From: a virus | Direction: 5' to 3' (one strand) | Length of the DNA: 30,074 bases | Virus record (IMG/VR): IMGVR_UViG_3300005068_000007 | Location: 1 to 30,074 of that record | Shown: in pieces, positions 1-6,369 of the stretch | Position numbering within the stretch: position 1 is the first letter of the stretch | How the letters are laid out: the number at the start of each line of letters is the position of its first letter | Made by a program: the position numbers and the translations under genes | Notes under the pieces: generated by a model | The model's input: only the letters and a program-made list of their open reading frames with translations | Told to the model about the DNA's origin: nothing | Database searches by the model: none

Positions 1-1
1 T

Positions 2-1141
2 TTATATTTTCTCCTTATATTCGTTAAATTCAGTTTTCGCATCTGTTATATTTATAGGCGAGCGTTTGTCCGAGTTTAGGACAAGAGTCGGCTTGCCTGG
101 TGGCTTATAAATGAGATCACCAAGAATTTTATCAAACTTGGTTTTACCCATTAGTTTTTGCATCTGTGTCATTGGAATAAGTGACTTTTTATAAATATCC
201 TTATATCCATTTGCAATTGCCTTTTCTACTACGGCATTTTCATCCTTGTACTTACGAACGGAACGACCCTCTACAACTTTAAAACCATGCCACTCTTTTC
301 CGTGGTTAACTGCTGCATCTAAAGCATAGGCTGTGATTTTATTTGCCCACTTGGTAAGGTCGGGAAGAATAGCAAGAATTTCTTCTATTTCTGCATCCGT
401 AAGTAATGGTGGTAATTTAAACTCTGATTGTGCTAGTTTTAGCTTTTCTTCGGCTCTGGCCCTGCAACGAACTGCAGCCCTGCAGAAAGTACACCATTCA
501 CCGGGTGCATATTCACCATTTCCGTTATAAGCCAGAATTGCTTTTGGCTTGAGTTCATCTTCTGCCCATACTTTCAACTCTTCTACAGGTATTGTCCAAG
601 TGCTGACATTTTCACGTCTTGGCTGGAAGATGGTCATGGAAACTTCCTTGATATCATAAAGACTATCGTAAATTTCTAGAGCCCCTAAGGCATACAATTT
701 CATCTGTGGATTTTCTACTGCATCCACAAGCACACCTAACCCATATTTGAAATCAATGATATGCAATCTGTCATCAGCAATAATAATGCAATCTCCTGTG
801 CCAAATCCATCCGGTACATAGCATGAGAAGTCAAGATGTTGTTCAATAAGAACAATCGGATCCTTACAAGTCTGCTTTGCTAGTTCATACTGTTCCATAA
901 CAAAATTAACATAAGCATCTGTGTGTTCTTCCATCTCATCAGAATCGTACTCAGAGATTGGACGCTTGCTCCTAATACCTAGTGCTTTTTTAAGTTTGTA
1001 CTCGCACCATTCATGAGCTGCTGTTCCTTCTTTTGCCGCCTTGGAAGTGGTGTTATCAAATTCCAGTTCAAGTCTTGCAGATGGTGGACAATTCAACCAC
1101 CTGTGTGAACCTGATGCGGAAAGTACTGCATGCTTATCCAT
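2..1141 (-). CDS. DUF2800 family, RecB/Cas4-like PD-(D/E)XK nuclease
   Basis: Predicted phage early nuclease of 379 aa, acting on DNA during replication or recombination. The RecB-type core is visible: GTGD with D117, DFK with D130 and K132, and QMKLY (146-150). A cysteine group C217-x2-C220-x5-C226 resembles the iron-sulfur clusters of Cas4/AddB relatives, although the usual fourth cysteine is not obvious. I chose the ATG at 1141 because GCGGAGG precedes it by 9 bases; a longer frame to 1198 has no such site and would overlap its neighbour further. The start overlaps the upstream gene by 8 bases (ATGGATAA), so translation is probably coupled. The stop lies at the window edge, so the gene is complete. 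In related phages DUF2800 sits in the early block before a DUF2815 protein and DNA polymerase; here it follows the lysis genes. Family call is firm; nuclease activity is inferred. Confidence 0.85.
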   Translation of the reverse strand: MDKHAVLSASGSHRWLNCPPSARLELEFDNTTSKAAKEGTAAHEWCEYKLKKALGIRSKRPISEYDSDEMEEHTDAYVNFVMEQYELAKQTCKDPIVLIEQHLDFSCYVPDGFGTGDCIIIADDRLHIIDFKYGLGVLVDAVENPQMKLYALGALEIYDSLYDIKEVSMTIFQPRRENVSTWTIPVEELKVWAEDELKPKAILAYNGNGEYAPGEWCTFCRAAVRCRARAEEKLKLAQSEFKLPPLLTDAEIEEILAILPDLTKWANKITAYALDAAVNHGKEWHGFKVVEGRSVRKYKDENAVVEKAIANGYKDIYKKSLIPMTQMQKLMGKTKFDKILGDLIYKPPGKPTLVLNSDKRSPINITDAKTEFNEYKEKI

Positions 1142-1451
1142 TGCCAAGTACCTCCGCATCTTCAAGTACCTTTTTGTAATTTTTCGGATCAACTTCACTT
1201 AGACGATTTGCGCCATATTTTTGAATAATAGCCCTTACTTCAGCTGTAAATCCAAGCTGGCTCTTTTCGGCAAGCACGCCACGAACTTTTTCTAATGCTA
1301 TTTGAGGTTCTTTTTCTGTCTTTCTTTTTGTAGTTGCTTTTTGTGTCTGTTCGGTTTCTTTAGAACTTGCTTCATCGCAGAATGCCTGTATGCTGTCGGC
1401 AAGGGAGCGCATATCCTGGACCACATCAAGCAATAACTTGATTTTGCTCAT
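1134..1451 (-). CDS. Conserved small phage protein upstream of DUF2800
   Basis: A 105-aa protein of unknown function. It has a helical N-terminus (LLLDVVQDMRSLADSI), a charged K/E/T-rich linker (about 30-50) and a compact C-terminal helical domain (about 52-100) that looks like the short DNA-associated modules at the ends of phage recombination proteins. Homologues before DUF2800 are sometimes labelled rrp5-like in databases; I give that name no functional weight. The ATG at 1451 is preceded by AGGAGG with 8-base spacing and is preferred over an upstream codon at 1478. It overlaps the upstream small gene by 26 bases and the DUF2800 gene by 8, forming a tight three-gene early unit. Confidence 0.75.
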   Translation of the reverse strand: MSKIKLLLDVVQDMRSLADSIQAFCDEASSKETEQTQKATTKRKTEKEPQIALEKVRGVLAEKSQLGFTAEVRAIIQKYGANRLSEVDPKNYKKVLEDAEVLGNG

Positions 1452-1644
1452 CTTCTTTTCCTCCTTTCGTAGTCTCACAGATAGCGAGTTCCTCTACACT
1501 GTCACCTGGAATCACAATGGTTACCCTCTGTTTATCTCCAAGGAGGAAACGCATAAGTTTTTCCCGAATAGCGACATTACGACAAGTAACGATTCCGCCT
1601 GTCTGTGGCTTTTTTGAAACACTGATTCTTAAATTGTGCTTCAT
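1426..1644 (-). CDS. Small conserved phage protein, first gene of second early unit
   Basis: A 72-aa protein beginning MKHNLRISVSKKP. I recognise it as the type of short protein that opens DUF2800 early units, but know no function. It is basic at the N-terminus, has a central predicted helix rich in basic residues (REKLMRFLLGDKQR) and a short beta-like stretch (VTIVIPGD). The ATG at 1644 is chosen: the GTG three codons upstream is itself part of the AGAGGTG ribosome site. Its start lies about 85 bases behind the lysis-operon terminator, and a 13-bp sequence shared with the region before the antirepressor lies about 40 bases upstream. No convincing sigma-A promoter was found between terminator and gene. 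Confidence 0.65.
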   Translation of the reverse strand: MKHNLRISVSKKPQTGGIVTCRNVAIREKLMRFLLGDKQRVTIVIPGDSVEELAICETTKGGKEDEQNQVIA

Positions 1645-1662
1645 AACTTTCACCTCTTTCCG

Positions 1663-1670
1663 AGAGCTCT
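1663..1670. repeat. 8-bp perfect palindrome in early leader
   Basis: AGAGCTCT lies about 20 bases upstream of the start of the 72-aa gene. It may be a small operator or just chance; it is short and I see no second copy. Confidence 0.2.
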
Positions 1671-1684
1671 TAATTTACTGCCCT

Positions 1685-1697
1685 CTACCTAGTAGCC
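1685..1697 (-). promoter_or_regulatory. Early-gene upstream element, copy 1 (13 bp)
   Basis: The minus strand reads GGCTACTAGGTAG. The same 13 bases occur at 30059-30071 in front of the antirepressor gene. The core is an inverted repeat, CTAC-N3-GTAG. Both copies are on the same strand and lie upstream of the first early gene of their stretch, which suggests an operator or RNA element common to early transcripts. Function is inferred only from position and identity. Confidence 0.45.
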
Positions 1698-1727
1698 ACC
1701 AGAGGATATGAAATCTGACGTTTCTAT

Positions 1728-1778
1728 AAAAAAGATTAAAAAAATAATGCCCTCAGAAGTTCAGACTTCCAAGGGCAT
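1728..1778 (-). terminator. Intrinsic terminator at end of lysis operon
   Basis: On the minus strand a hairpin with a 7-bp outer stem (ATGCCCT/AGGGCAT, 1747-1753 with 1772-1778) and a 5-bp inner stem (GAAGT/ACTTC) with a 4-base loop is followed by two runs of T (seven and six). It starts 6 bases after the amidase stop codon. This is the strongest terminator in the window and should end the late transcript. Confidence 0.85.
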
Positions 1779-1783
1779 CGTTT

Positions 1784-2629
1784 CTAATTTGGTATTTTGA
1801 GTTTTTGACCGCTATAAATAGTATTAGATGTAAGACCATTCAATGTTTTAATTTCCTTATATCTAGCACCACTACCTAGCAGTTTCTGTGCAATTCCCCA
1901 AAGAGAATCCCCTTTAACAATCGTATATTCCTTATAGGCCTTTCCCTTTGGATATATCTTTTGACCATCATCAGCAAATACATAATATCCAGGGTTTTTA
2001 TCTACCTGCGCTTTCGCATTGCTAAGTATGCGGTATGCTCCAAGCTGTGACTTCTTATCTGCCCATGTTTTACGAACACGATACCAAGTTTTGCTAGAAG
2101 CAGGAGCGGAAGGTTCTACCTGACTAGTTAATCTTGCATTCACTTTCTGCGAAATATATTGAAATTTACTTTCTAGGTATGGCCCAGGACAAGCGGTAGC
2201 AGCAAACCATTTATGCATGGTAAGATTGCCTGATTTGTTCCCGGTGTAATTAAGCTTTGAGATACCATTACGTTTGCAAATATCAACACAAAGTTCGATT
2301 AGTTTATTAAGAGCCGTATCACTAACATGCCAATTACCACCGATCTGGTCATTGGCTACTTCAATAGTGATTGCACGATTATCATTAGCAGAGTTAGAAC
2401 TGCACCAACTACGATTAGCCTCATCAACATATAATCCAACACGGCCATCCGTACCGATACCATAGTTAGAACTGGCTTTTCTACTTTTTGGTGCAAATAC
2501 TGATCCACATTGTTCTACGGTAAGATTGCCTGCCATGTGATGAATCGTGATGGTATCAATCTTGTGATTTCTTGGCTTATTGCAGTTAGGACTAAGCCTT
2601 GTGTAATTAATTAAACTACTATTACTCAT
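1784..2629 (-). CDS. Endolysin: N-acetylmuramoyl-L-alanine amidase with LysM
   Basis: A 281-aa lysin that cuts the bond between muramic acid and the stem peptide to release phage. Residues about 20-160 form an Amidase_2 (PGRP-like) zinc domain: HH at 30-31, E90, H139 and C147 are the likely metal or catalytic positions. Residues 181-230 form a small SPOR-like segment (TWYRVRKTWADKKSQLGAYR), and 234-280 a LysM wall-binding domain (EYTIVKGDSLWGIAQ). There is no signal peptide, so export depends on the holin encoded just upstream. The ATG at 2629 follows AGGAGG by 9 bases; an earlier frame start at 2659 would run into the holin gene. The gap to the holin stop is one base. Strong call. Confidence 0.95.
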   Translation of the reverse strand: MSNSSLINYTRLSPNCNKPRNHKIDTITIHHMAGNLTVEQCGSVFAPKSRKASSNYGIGTDGRVGLYVDEANRSWCSSNSANDNRAITIEVANDQIGGNWHVSDTALNKLIELCVDICKRNGISKLNYTGNKSGNLTMHKWFAATACPGPYLESKFQYISQKVNARLTSQVEPSAPASSKTWYRVRKTWADKKSQLGAYRILSNAKAQVDKNPGYYVFADDGQKIYPKGKAYKEYTIVKGDSLWGIAQKLLGSGARYKEIKTLNGLTSNTIYSGQKLKIPN

Positions 2630-2630
2630 A

Positions 2631-3044
2631 TTATTTTTCCTCCTTTTCGGCATGATCATTTAGCTGTTCTAAAATATCTTTTAATTTGGCAGGGATAGGT
2701 AAACCAAGGTGTCCTGCATTTTCTAAAAGGGATATTCCTTCATTGGAAATGTAAAAGAAAATCACAGCTGTCCTCAAAGCACTTCCACTTTTAAGCACGT
2801 ACACATCTATAACATTTGCGACACCTACTAGCATAAAAATAAGTACCTTTTTAAAGATACCTTTAAAACCTACTTCACTAGATAACTTCTTGTCGATGAT
2901 AGCGCACATCACACCTGTGATATAATCAATTACCACAAAAGCAATTAGTGCATAAAGGAAACCATCACAGCCCCCTAAAAGCCAACCAAGCCAGCCACCA
3001 ATTGCAGCAAGAACCAATTGAATTGCATTCCAAAATTCCTTCAT
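2631..3044 (-). CDS. Holin, phage_holin_4 (Cph1) type
   Basis: A 137-aa membrane protein that forms the timed lesion letting the amidase reach the wall. Three to four hydrophobic segments are visible, at about 6-24, 28-50, 66-84 and 90-107, followed by a charged cytoplasmic tail ending HAEKEEK. Length and the pattern GGCDGFLYALIAFVVIDYITG are typical of the toxin-secretion/lysis holin family of Firmicutes phages. The frame is open to 3215, but the ATG at 3044 has AGAGAGG upstream and gives the family length; the extra part overlaps the GH18 gene and encodes unrelated sequence. A GU-rich terminator lies just upstream, so the level of holin message may be reduced relative to tail genes. Confidence 0.9.
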   Translation of the reverse strand: MKEFWNAIQLVLAAIGGWLGWLLGGCDGFLYALIAFVVIDYITGVMCAIIDKKLSSEVGFKGIFKKVLIFMLVGVANVIDVYVLKSGSALRTAVIFFYISNEGISLLENAGHLGLPIPAKLKDILEQLNDHAEKEEK

Positions 3045-3074
3045 AATAAATTCCTCTCTTTCTAATTTTGTGTA

Positions 3075-3107
3075 TAAAAAGAGCATCCACCACAATTGGC
3101 AAATGCT
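3075..3107 (-). terminator. GU-rich hairpin with T-run between GH18 gene and holin
   Basis: On the minus strand AGCATTTGCC and GGTGGATGCT can form a continuous 10-bp RNA stem (seven Watson-Crick and three G-U pairs) with loop AATTGT, followed by CTTTTT. It is probably a partial terminator separating tail from lysis genes; no clear promoter follows it, so read-through must supply the holin message. Confidence 0.55.
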
Positions 3108-3117
3108 TAATATACCG

Positions 3118-5583
3118 TTAAATTTGTTTTGGCAGCCACTCCCATAACCGCATATCTTCTTGTCCAAGTGACCACATACACATGCCTTTAAGTTTCCACC
3201 GATAGGCTGCTTCATTTGCCCAGTAGATCAAACTGTCGACATCCTGATAATATAAAATAGAAAAACCATCTGCATCACCTAAAAATAATCTTGAAATCCA
3301 AATATTAATGTCCTTTGGCACAATCCTAGCTGTGTAATCATGACCACAAGTAATAGACGTCATTGTATCTGAATGAAAAAAATCATAATCGAGAGAAATA
3401 TCTTCACTTCTGGTTGCCGATTCCTCAATATCTGATGTAAGGGTAAACACTTGAAATTCATCATCCCACGTACAGTGACTGCGAGATATTCTGCCATAGC
3501 TTTTAAAGCTACCATCTGGCATATACACATCAAACTGTTCATATGGTTCATAAGTCCAAGCATCACCTAATCTTAAAAGCTGGCAATTAACGTTATTATC
3601 TGAACGAATACCGGCATAGCCGCTATCACTACTAACTGTTGCTGTAAAACGCAAAGTATGAGAGGCCGACGAATATACCCTTACCGTATTTCCACGTTTT
3701 CTAATTTCAATGGTATAAGCCTTTGGACTGGTACGAATATCTGCATCAGCAGTCCTTGAAAAGCTGGTAGAATAAGCGCCTTTTAATGTAGACCCCTCAT
3801 AAAGCTCTACTGCCTGGCTGTCATAATTAATACAGCAAAAAATACTACCGATAAAAACTCCTGCCTTGCCTGTGAAATTTTTAGGCAAAATTATCTGCGC
3901 CCTTAAATGAATATCAGAAAAGCTATTATAATTCCAGGCAAGCTGTCCGTAACCCTCAAGTTGAGAATAGGGCCTTATTTCTAAGCTTTTTGAATCCTGC
4001 CATACGCTCCATTTGCCAGCTAGGGTTGTCCAATAACTCTCTGGTAGCGGGTTATCATCTCTAAAATCCTCATACCACACAAGCGCTGAATCTGGCTTTC
4101 TTCGTAGCATTTCAAGCGTTAGTTTAAATCCCGTATTAGGACCTACCATATTGCCATTTACATCTTTGAACTGCCTTGGCGCAAGGGTATAGGATGCCTC
4201 TCCAGCAGTAGGTTCTTCTAAAAATCCTGAGCATACACGAAAACCGTAAAACTGGGTGCCTTTCACATCCACAGAAATTGTAAGGGTATGTGTTCCTTCT
4301 GGAAGAATTTCATTGGATGCAAGCGATGTCCAAAAAGTCGTCCGCCAATAGGGCCACCATAGACGGTTCTCTGTAAAATGAACAGTGTTTCCGTCAAGGG
4401 AAACATAGATGCCATTTATATTCCAAAATGGGTAACAAAGCAAAACAGCAACATCATATGTCCCTGCTGTACCAATTGTAAAATGATAAACAGCCTCGCC
4501 ATTATCACCAAGAGTAGTCACCGTATCTGATACTGATACAACACCCGAATAGCTGTCTGGCATGGCATTATGATCTACATAAATTGTGCCAAACTCCGTC
4601 TTTTGTTCTTTACCATATGCGGTTAAATAATGTCTAGCGTTATAAGTTCCTTCCATCTGTGGATAGGCGTAACTTTTGGCATCTTTGCCTTCCATATAGT
4701 CATATACATGAGGCAATGCCCAAGGCACTTTATTAACATCATCCCAATAGGCTGTAATTGGAATCATGGGCTGAGGTGGGCCATCATCTGTAAAATTATA
4801 CTGACCTGTCATCCAGTATTTCGCTGCATAATAGGTGTTGGATATTCCACGGTATGTTTTCCCTAGATTCTCAGGTGTATCATAAATTTGCCAGTTCCAG
4901 CCATAAGCGGGCATTCCTAAAAATACTTTATCCGGATTCATGACTGTAACAACATAATCATAAATACCTTCAAGCCAACTTCTAGGTGACACAGGACCAG
5001 GTGCAGACCCCGCCCAGGACATTCCATAACTCATAATGGATGCCGTATCACAGTAATTGTTTAGGTCACCATAGATGCACCAGTTCTCACCACCAACTGA
5101 ACCATTAACACTTGTCATGCCTGGAAGACAGATATTCATGAGCTTTGTTGAATCAAAATCTTTTACCGTGTTGTAAATGTTACGAAACATCGCTGTGGAT
5201 GCCGTGTGCGTAGAATAATCATCTCCTCTTTCAAGGTCAATATCAATACCACTACACCACGGATACTTCTCCATGATGCGAACAATTTCTGTAAGGAACA
5301 TATCTTGTGCACCACCTGTGTTATCACGAAGTGCCTTGAAAATACTGTTTGTACCATCGTTTGATACAGTAAGTAGCCATTTAATATGGGGATACCGATT
5401 AATGTAAGTAAGCATACTGCTAATATTAACACCGGTTTCGTAGATTTCTCCTGTTGCTCTTACTTTAAAAGAAAATAGACCAATTTGGCTAATTCGATCG
5501 CCGTATGAAGCGAGCGCCTGATACATTCTTGCATTTCCCATAAAGGTCCACACCATGATTTCTTTTCCTTTTAATTTATCCAT
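3118..5583 (-). CDS. Tail-associated GH18 glycoside hydrolase with internal beta-rich insert
   Basis: An 821-aa protein likely placed at the tail tip or used as a second lysis enzyme to cut glycan (chitinase/N-acetylglucosaminidase fold). Residues 1-300 carry the GH18 barrel: GIDIDLE at 112-118 gives D114, D116 and catalytic acid E118; MSYG at 184-187 and FLGMPAYGWNW at 221-231 are later barrel strands. The last barrel strand is found only at the C-terminus (about 768-821: FSILYYQDVDSLIYWANEA, then GMCMWSLGQED). Between lie a CBM6/35-like jelly roll (about 345-452) and a LamG-like domain (about 500-680). The start ATG shares one base with the preceding stop (TAATG), with GGAGG 12 bases upstream, so translation is coupled. 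It sits between tail-tip genes and the holin. Substrate (peptidoglycan or surface glycan) is not decided by the sequence. Confidence 0.85.
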   Translation of the reverse strand: MDKLKGKEIMVWTFMGNARMYQALASYGDRISQIGLFSFKVRATGEIYETGVNISSMLTYINRYPHIKWLLTVSNDGTNSIFKALRDNTGGAQDMFLTEIVRIMEKYPWCSGIDIDLERGDDYSTHTASTAMFRNIYNTVKDFDSTKLMNICLPGMTSVNGSVGGENWCIYGDLNNYCDTASIMSYGMSWAGSAPGPVSPRSWLEGIYDYVVTVMNPDKVFLGMPAYGWNWQIYDTPENLGKTYRGISNTYYAAKYWMTGQYNFTDDGPPQPMIPITAYWDDVNKVPWALPHVYDYMEGKDAKSYAYPQMEGTYNARHYLTAYGKEQKTEFGTIYVDHNAMPDSYSGVVSVSDTVTTLGDNGEAVYHFTIGTAGTYDVAVLLCYPFWNINGIYVSLDGNTVHFTENRLWWPYWRTTFWTSLASNEILPEGTHTLTISVDVKGTQFYGFRVCSGFLEEPTAGEASYTLAPRQFKDVNGNMVGPNTGFKLTLEMLRRKPDSALVWYEDFRDDNPLPESYWTTLAGKWSVWQDSKSLEIRPYSQLEGYGQLAWNYNSFSDIHLRAQIILPKNFTGKAGVFIGSIFCCINYDSQAVELYEGSTLKGAYSTSFSRTADADIRTSPKAYTIEIRKRGNTVRVYSSASHTLRFTATVSSDSGYAGIRSDNNVNCQLLRLGDAWTYEPYEQFDVYMPDGSFKSYGRISRSHCTWDDEFQVFTLTSDIEESATRSEDISLDYDFFHSDTMTSITCGHDYTARIVPKDINIWISRLFLGDADGFSILYYQDVDSLIYWANEAAYRWKLKGMCMWSLGQEDMRLWEWLPKQI

Positions 5584-6167
5584 TAGAATGGCTCACCTCC
5601 GTCCTGCATTTCTTGCATGGTGATTAATACATTTGCTGTTTTTCCTTCTTCAAGTATTATTTTGTGCTTAGAATCCCATGCGGCACTATATTGATAAAAG
5701 CCTTTTTTCACTTCTTTAGCACCATTATTTGTACATTCTCTAGTCGATGCAAGAAGGGCCAAATCATCATCTTTGTCCACAGTATTTGGAAAGGATACCT
5801 GCTGTCCGCCAACTCCTTGGCACAACTTAACTGAACCTGGTTTCATATCAGACTTTGGATAAATATGAATATCTAGGCCTGCCGATGTTGTTCCAAGATT
5901 AAATAAAATAACAGTTTCCGCAGAGCGAACCACACCATTAAACCAAACAGGACCTTTAATTTCGCCGTTTTCTTGCAACTTCAAAAGTCTGCTTTCTGTA
6001 TGTGGTTCATATCCTGTAAGTGCTACGCCTTCCTGCAACTGAAGATCTGTAAACCAAATTGAGCCAGTGCAATCGTAAATAGTAGGTGTTACAGTTACAC
6101 TCATGACCCGTTTGTCTTGTTTCTTATTGATTCCTTCAGCAAGACGTATAAATCTAGGGTTAGCCAT
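5583..6167 (-). CDS. Small tail-tip protein, beta-rich
   Basis: A 194-aa protein of unknown exact role. Residues 22-56 (VMSVTVTPTIYDCTGSIWFT and following) match in pattern the whole middle of the adjacent 65-aa protein: CTG, TD, LQ, G and TG recur in order, so the two share a half carbohydrate-binding-like module. Residues 75-194 are a separate beta-rich domain. Its start overlaps the 65-aa gene by 8 bases (ATGGCTAA) and has no strong ribosome site of its own, which suggests coupled translation. The GH18 gene follows with a one-base overlap. Position next to Tal and GH18 indicates a receptor-binding or baseplate accessory protein. Confidence 0.7.
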   Translation of the reverse strand: MANPRFIRLAEGINKKQDKRVMSVTVTPTIYDCTGSIWFTDLQLQEGVALTGYEPHTESRLLKLQENGEIKGPVWFNGVVRSAETVILFNLGTTSAGLDIHIYPKSDMKPGSVKLCQGVGGQQVSFPNTVDKDDDLALLASTRECTNNGAKEVKKGFYQYSAAWDSKHKIILEEGKTANVLITMQEMQDGGEPF

Positions 6168-6357
6168 CTAGCGTCCACTTTATTTCACAGGGATGACCTA
6201 CCCATCCCGTTGCCACAGAACCTGCCTGCAGGAATATATCCGTAATATAAAAAGTGCCAGTACAATTTGTAATACAGGCACAAACAGTTATAGCACTAAT
6301 TTTTGTAGCATAACTTGCAGGTGTTATCTTTGCCGATGTTTTTGAAAAATAAGCCAT
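6160..6357 (-). CDS. Short tail-tip protein, C-terminal half of a CBM-like domain
   Basis: A 65-aa protein (MAYFSKTSAKITPASYATKI...) with GGGAGG six bases before the ATG. It is in the same reading frame as the Tal gene upstream, separated only by that gene's TAA and four codons (GGG AGG CTG CGT). Its strands (about 22-53) look like the second half of the CBM_4_9-like domain whose first half ends Tal, so the domain appears divided between two genes. Either the two chains assemble together, or stop read-through joins them, or an ancestral gene has been broken by a nonsense change. The 65-aa length is short for a free tail protein. Confidence 0.6.
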   Translation of the reverse strand: MAYFSKTSAKITPASYATKISAITVCACITNCTGTFYITDIFLQAGSVATGWVGHPCEIKWTLDG

Positions 6358-6369
6358 ACGCAGCCTCCC

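Noticed and set aside
1872-1882. CTACCTAGCAG inside the amidase gene, close to the 13-bp early element
   Set aside because: It differs at a key base, lies within LysM coding sequence and is explained by the codons there.
3045-3215. Longer holin start giving 194 aa
   Set aside because: The extra 57 residues overlap the GH18 gene, are cysteine-rich and unlike any holin; ATG at 3044 has its own ribosome site.
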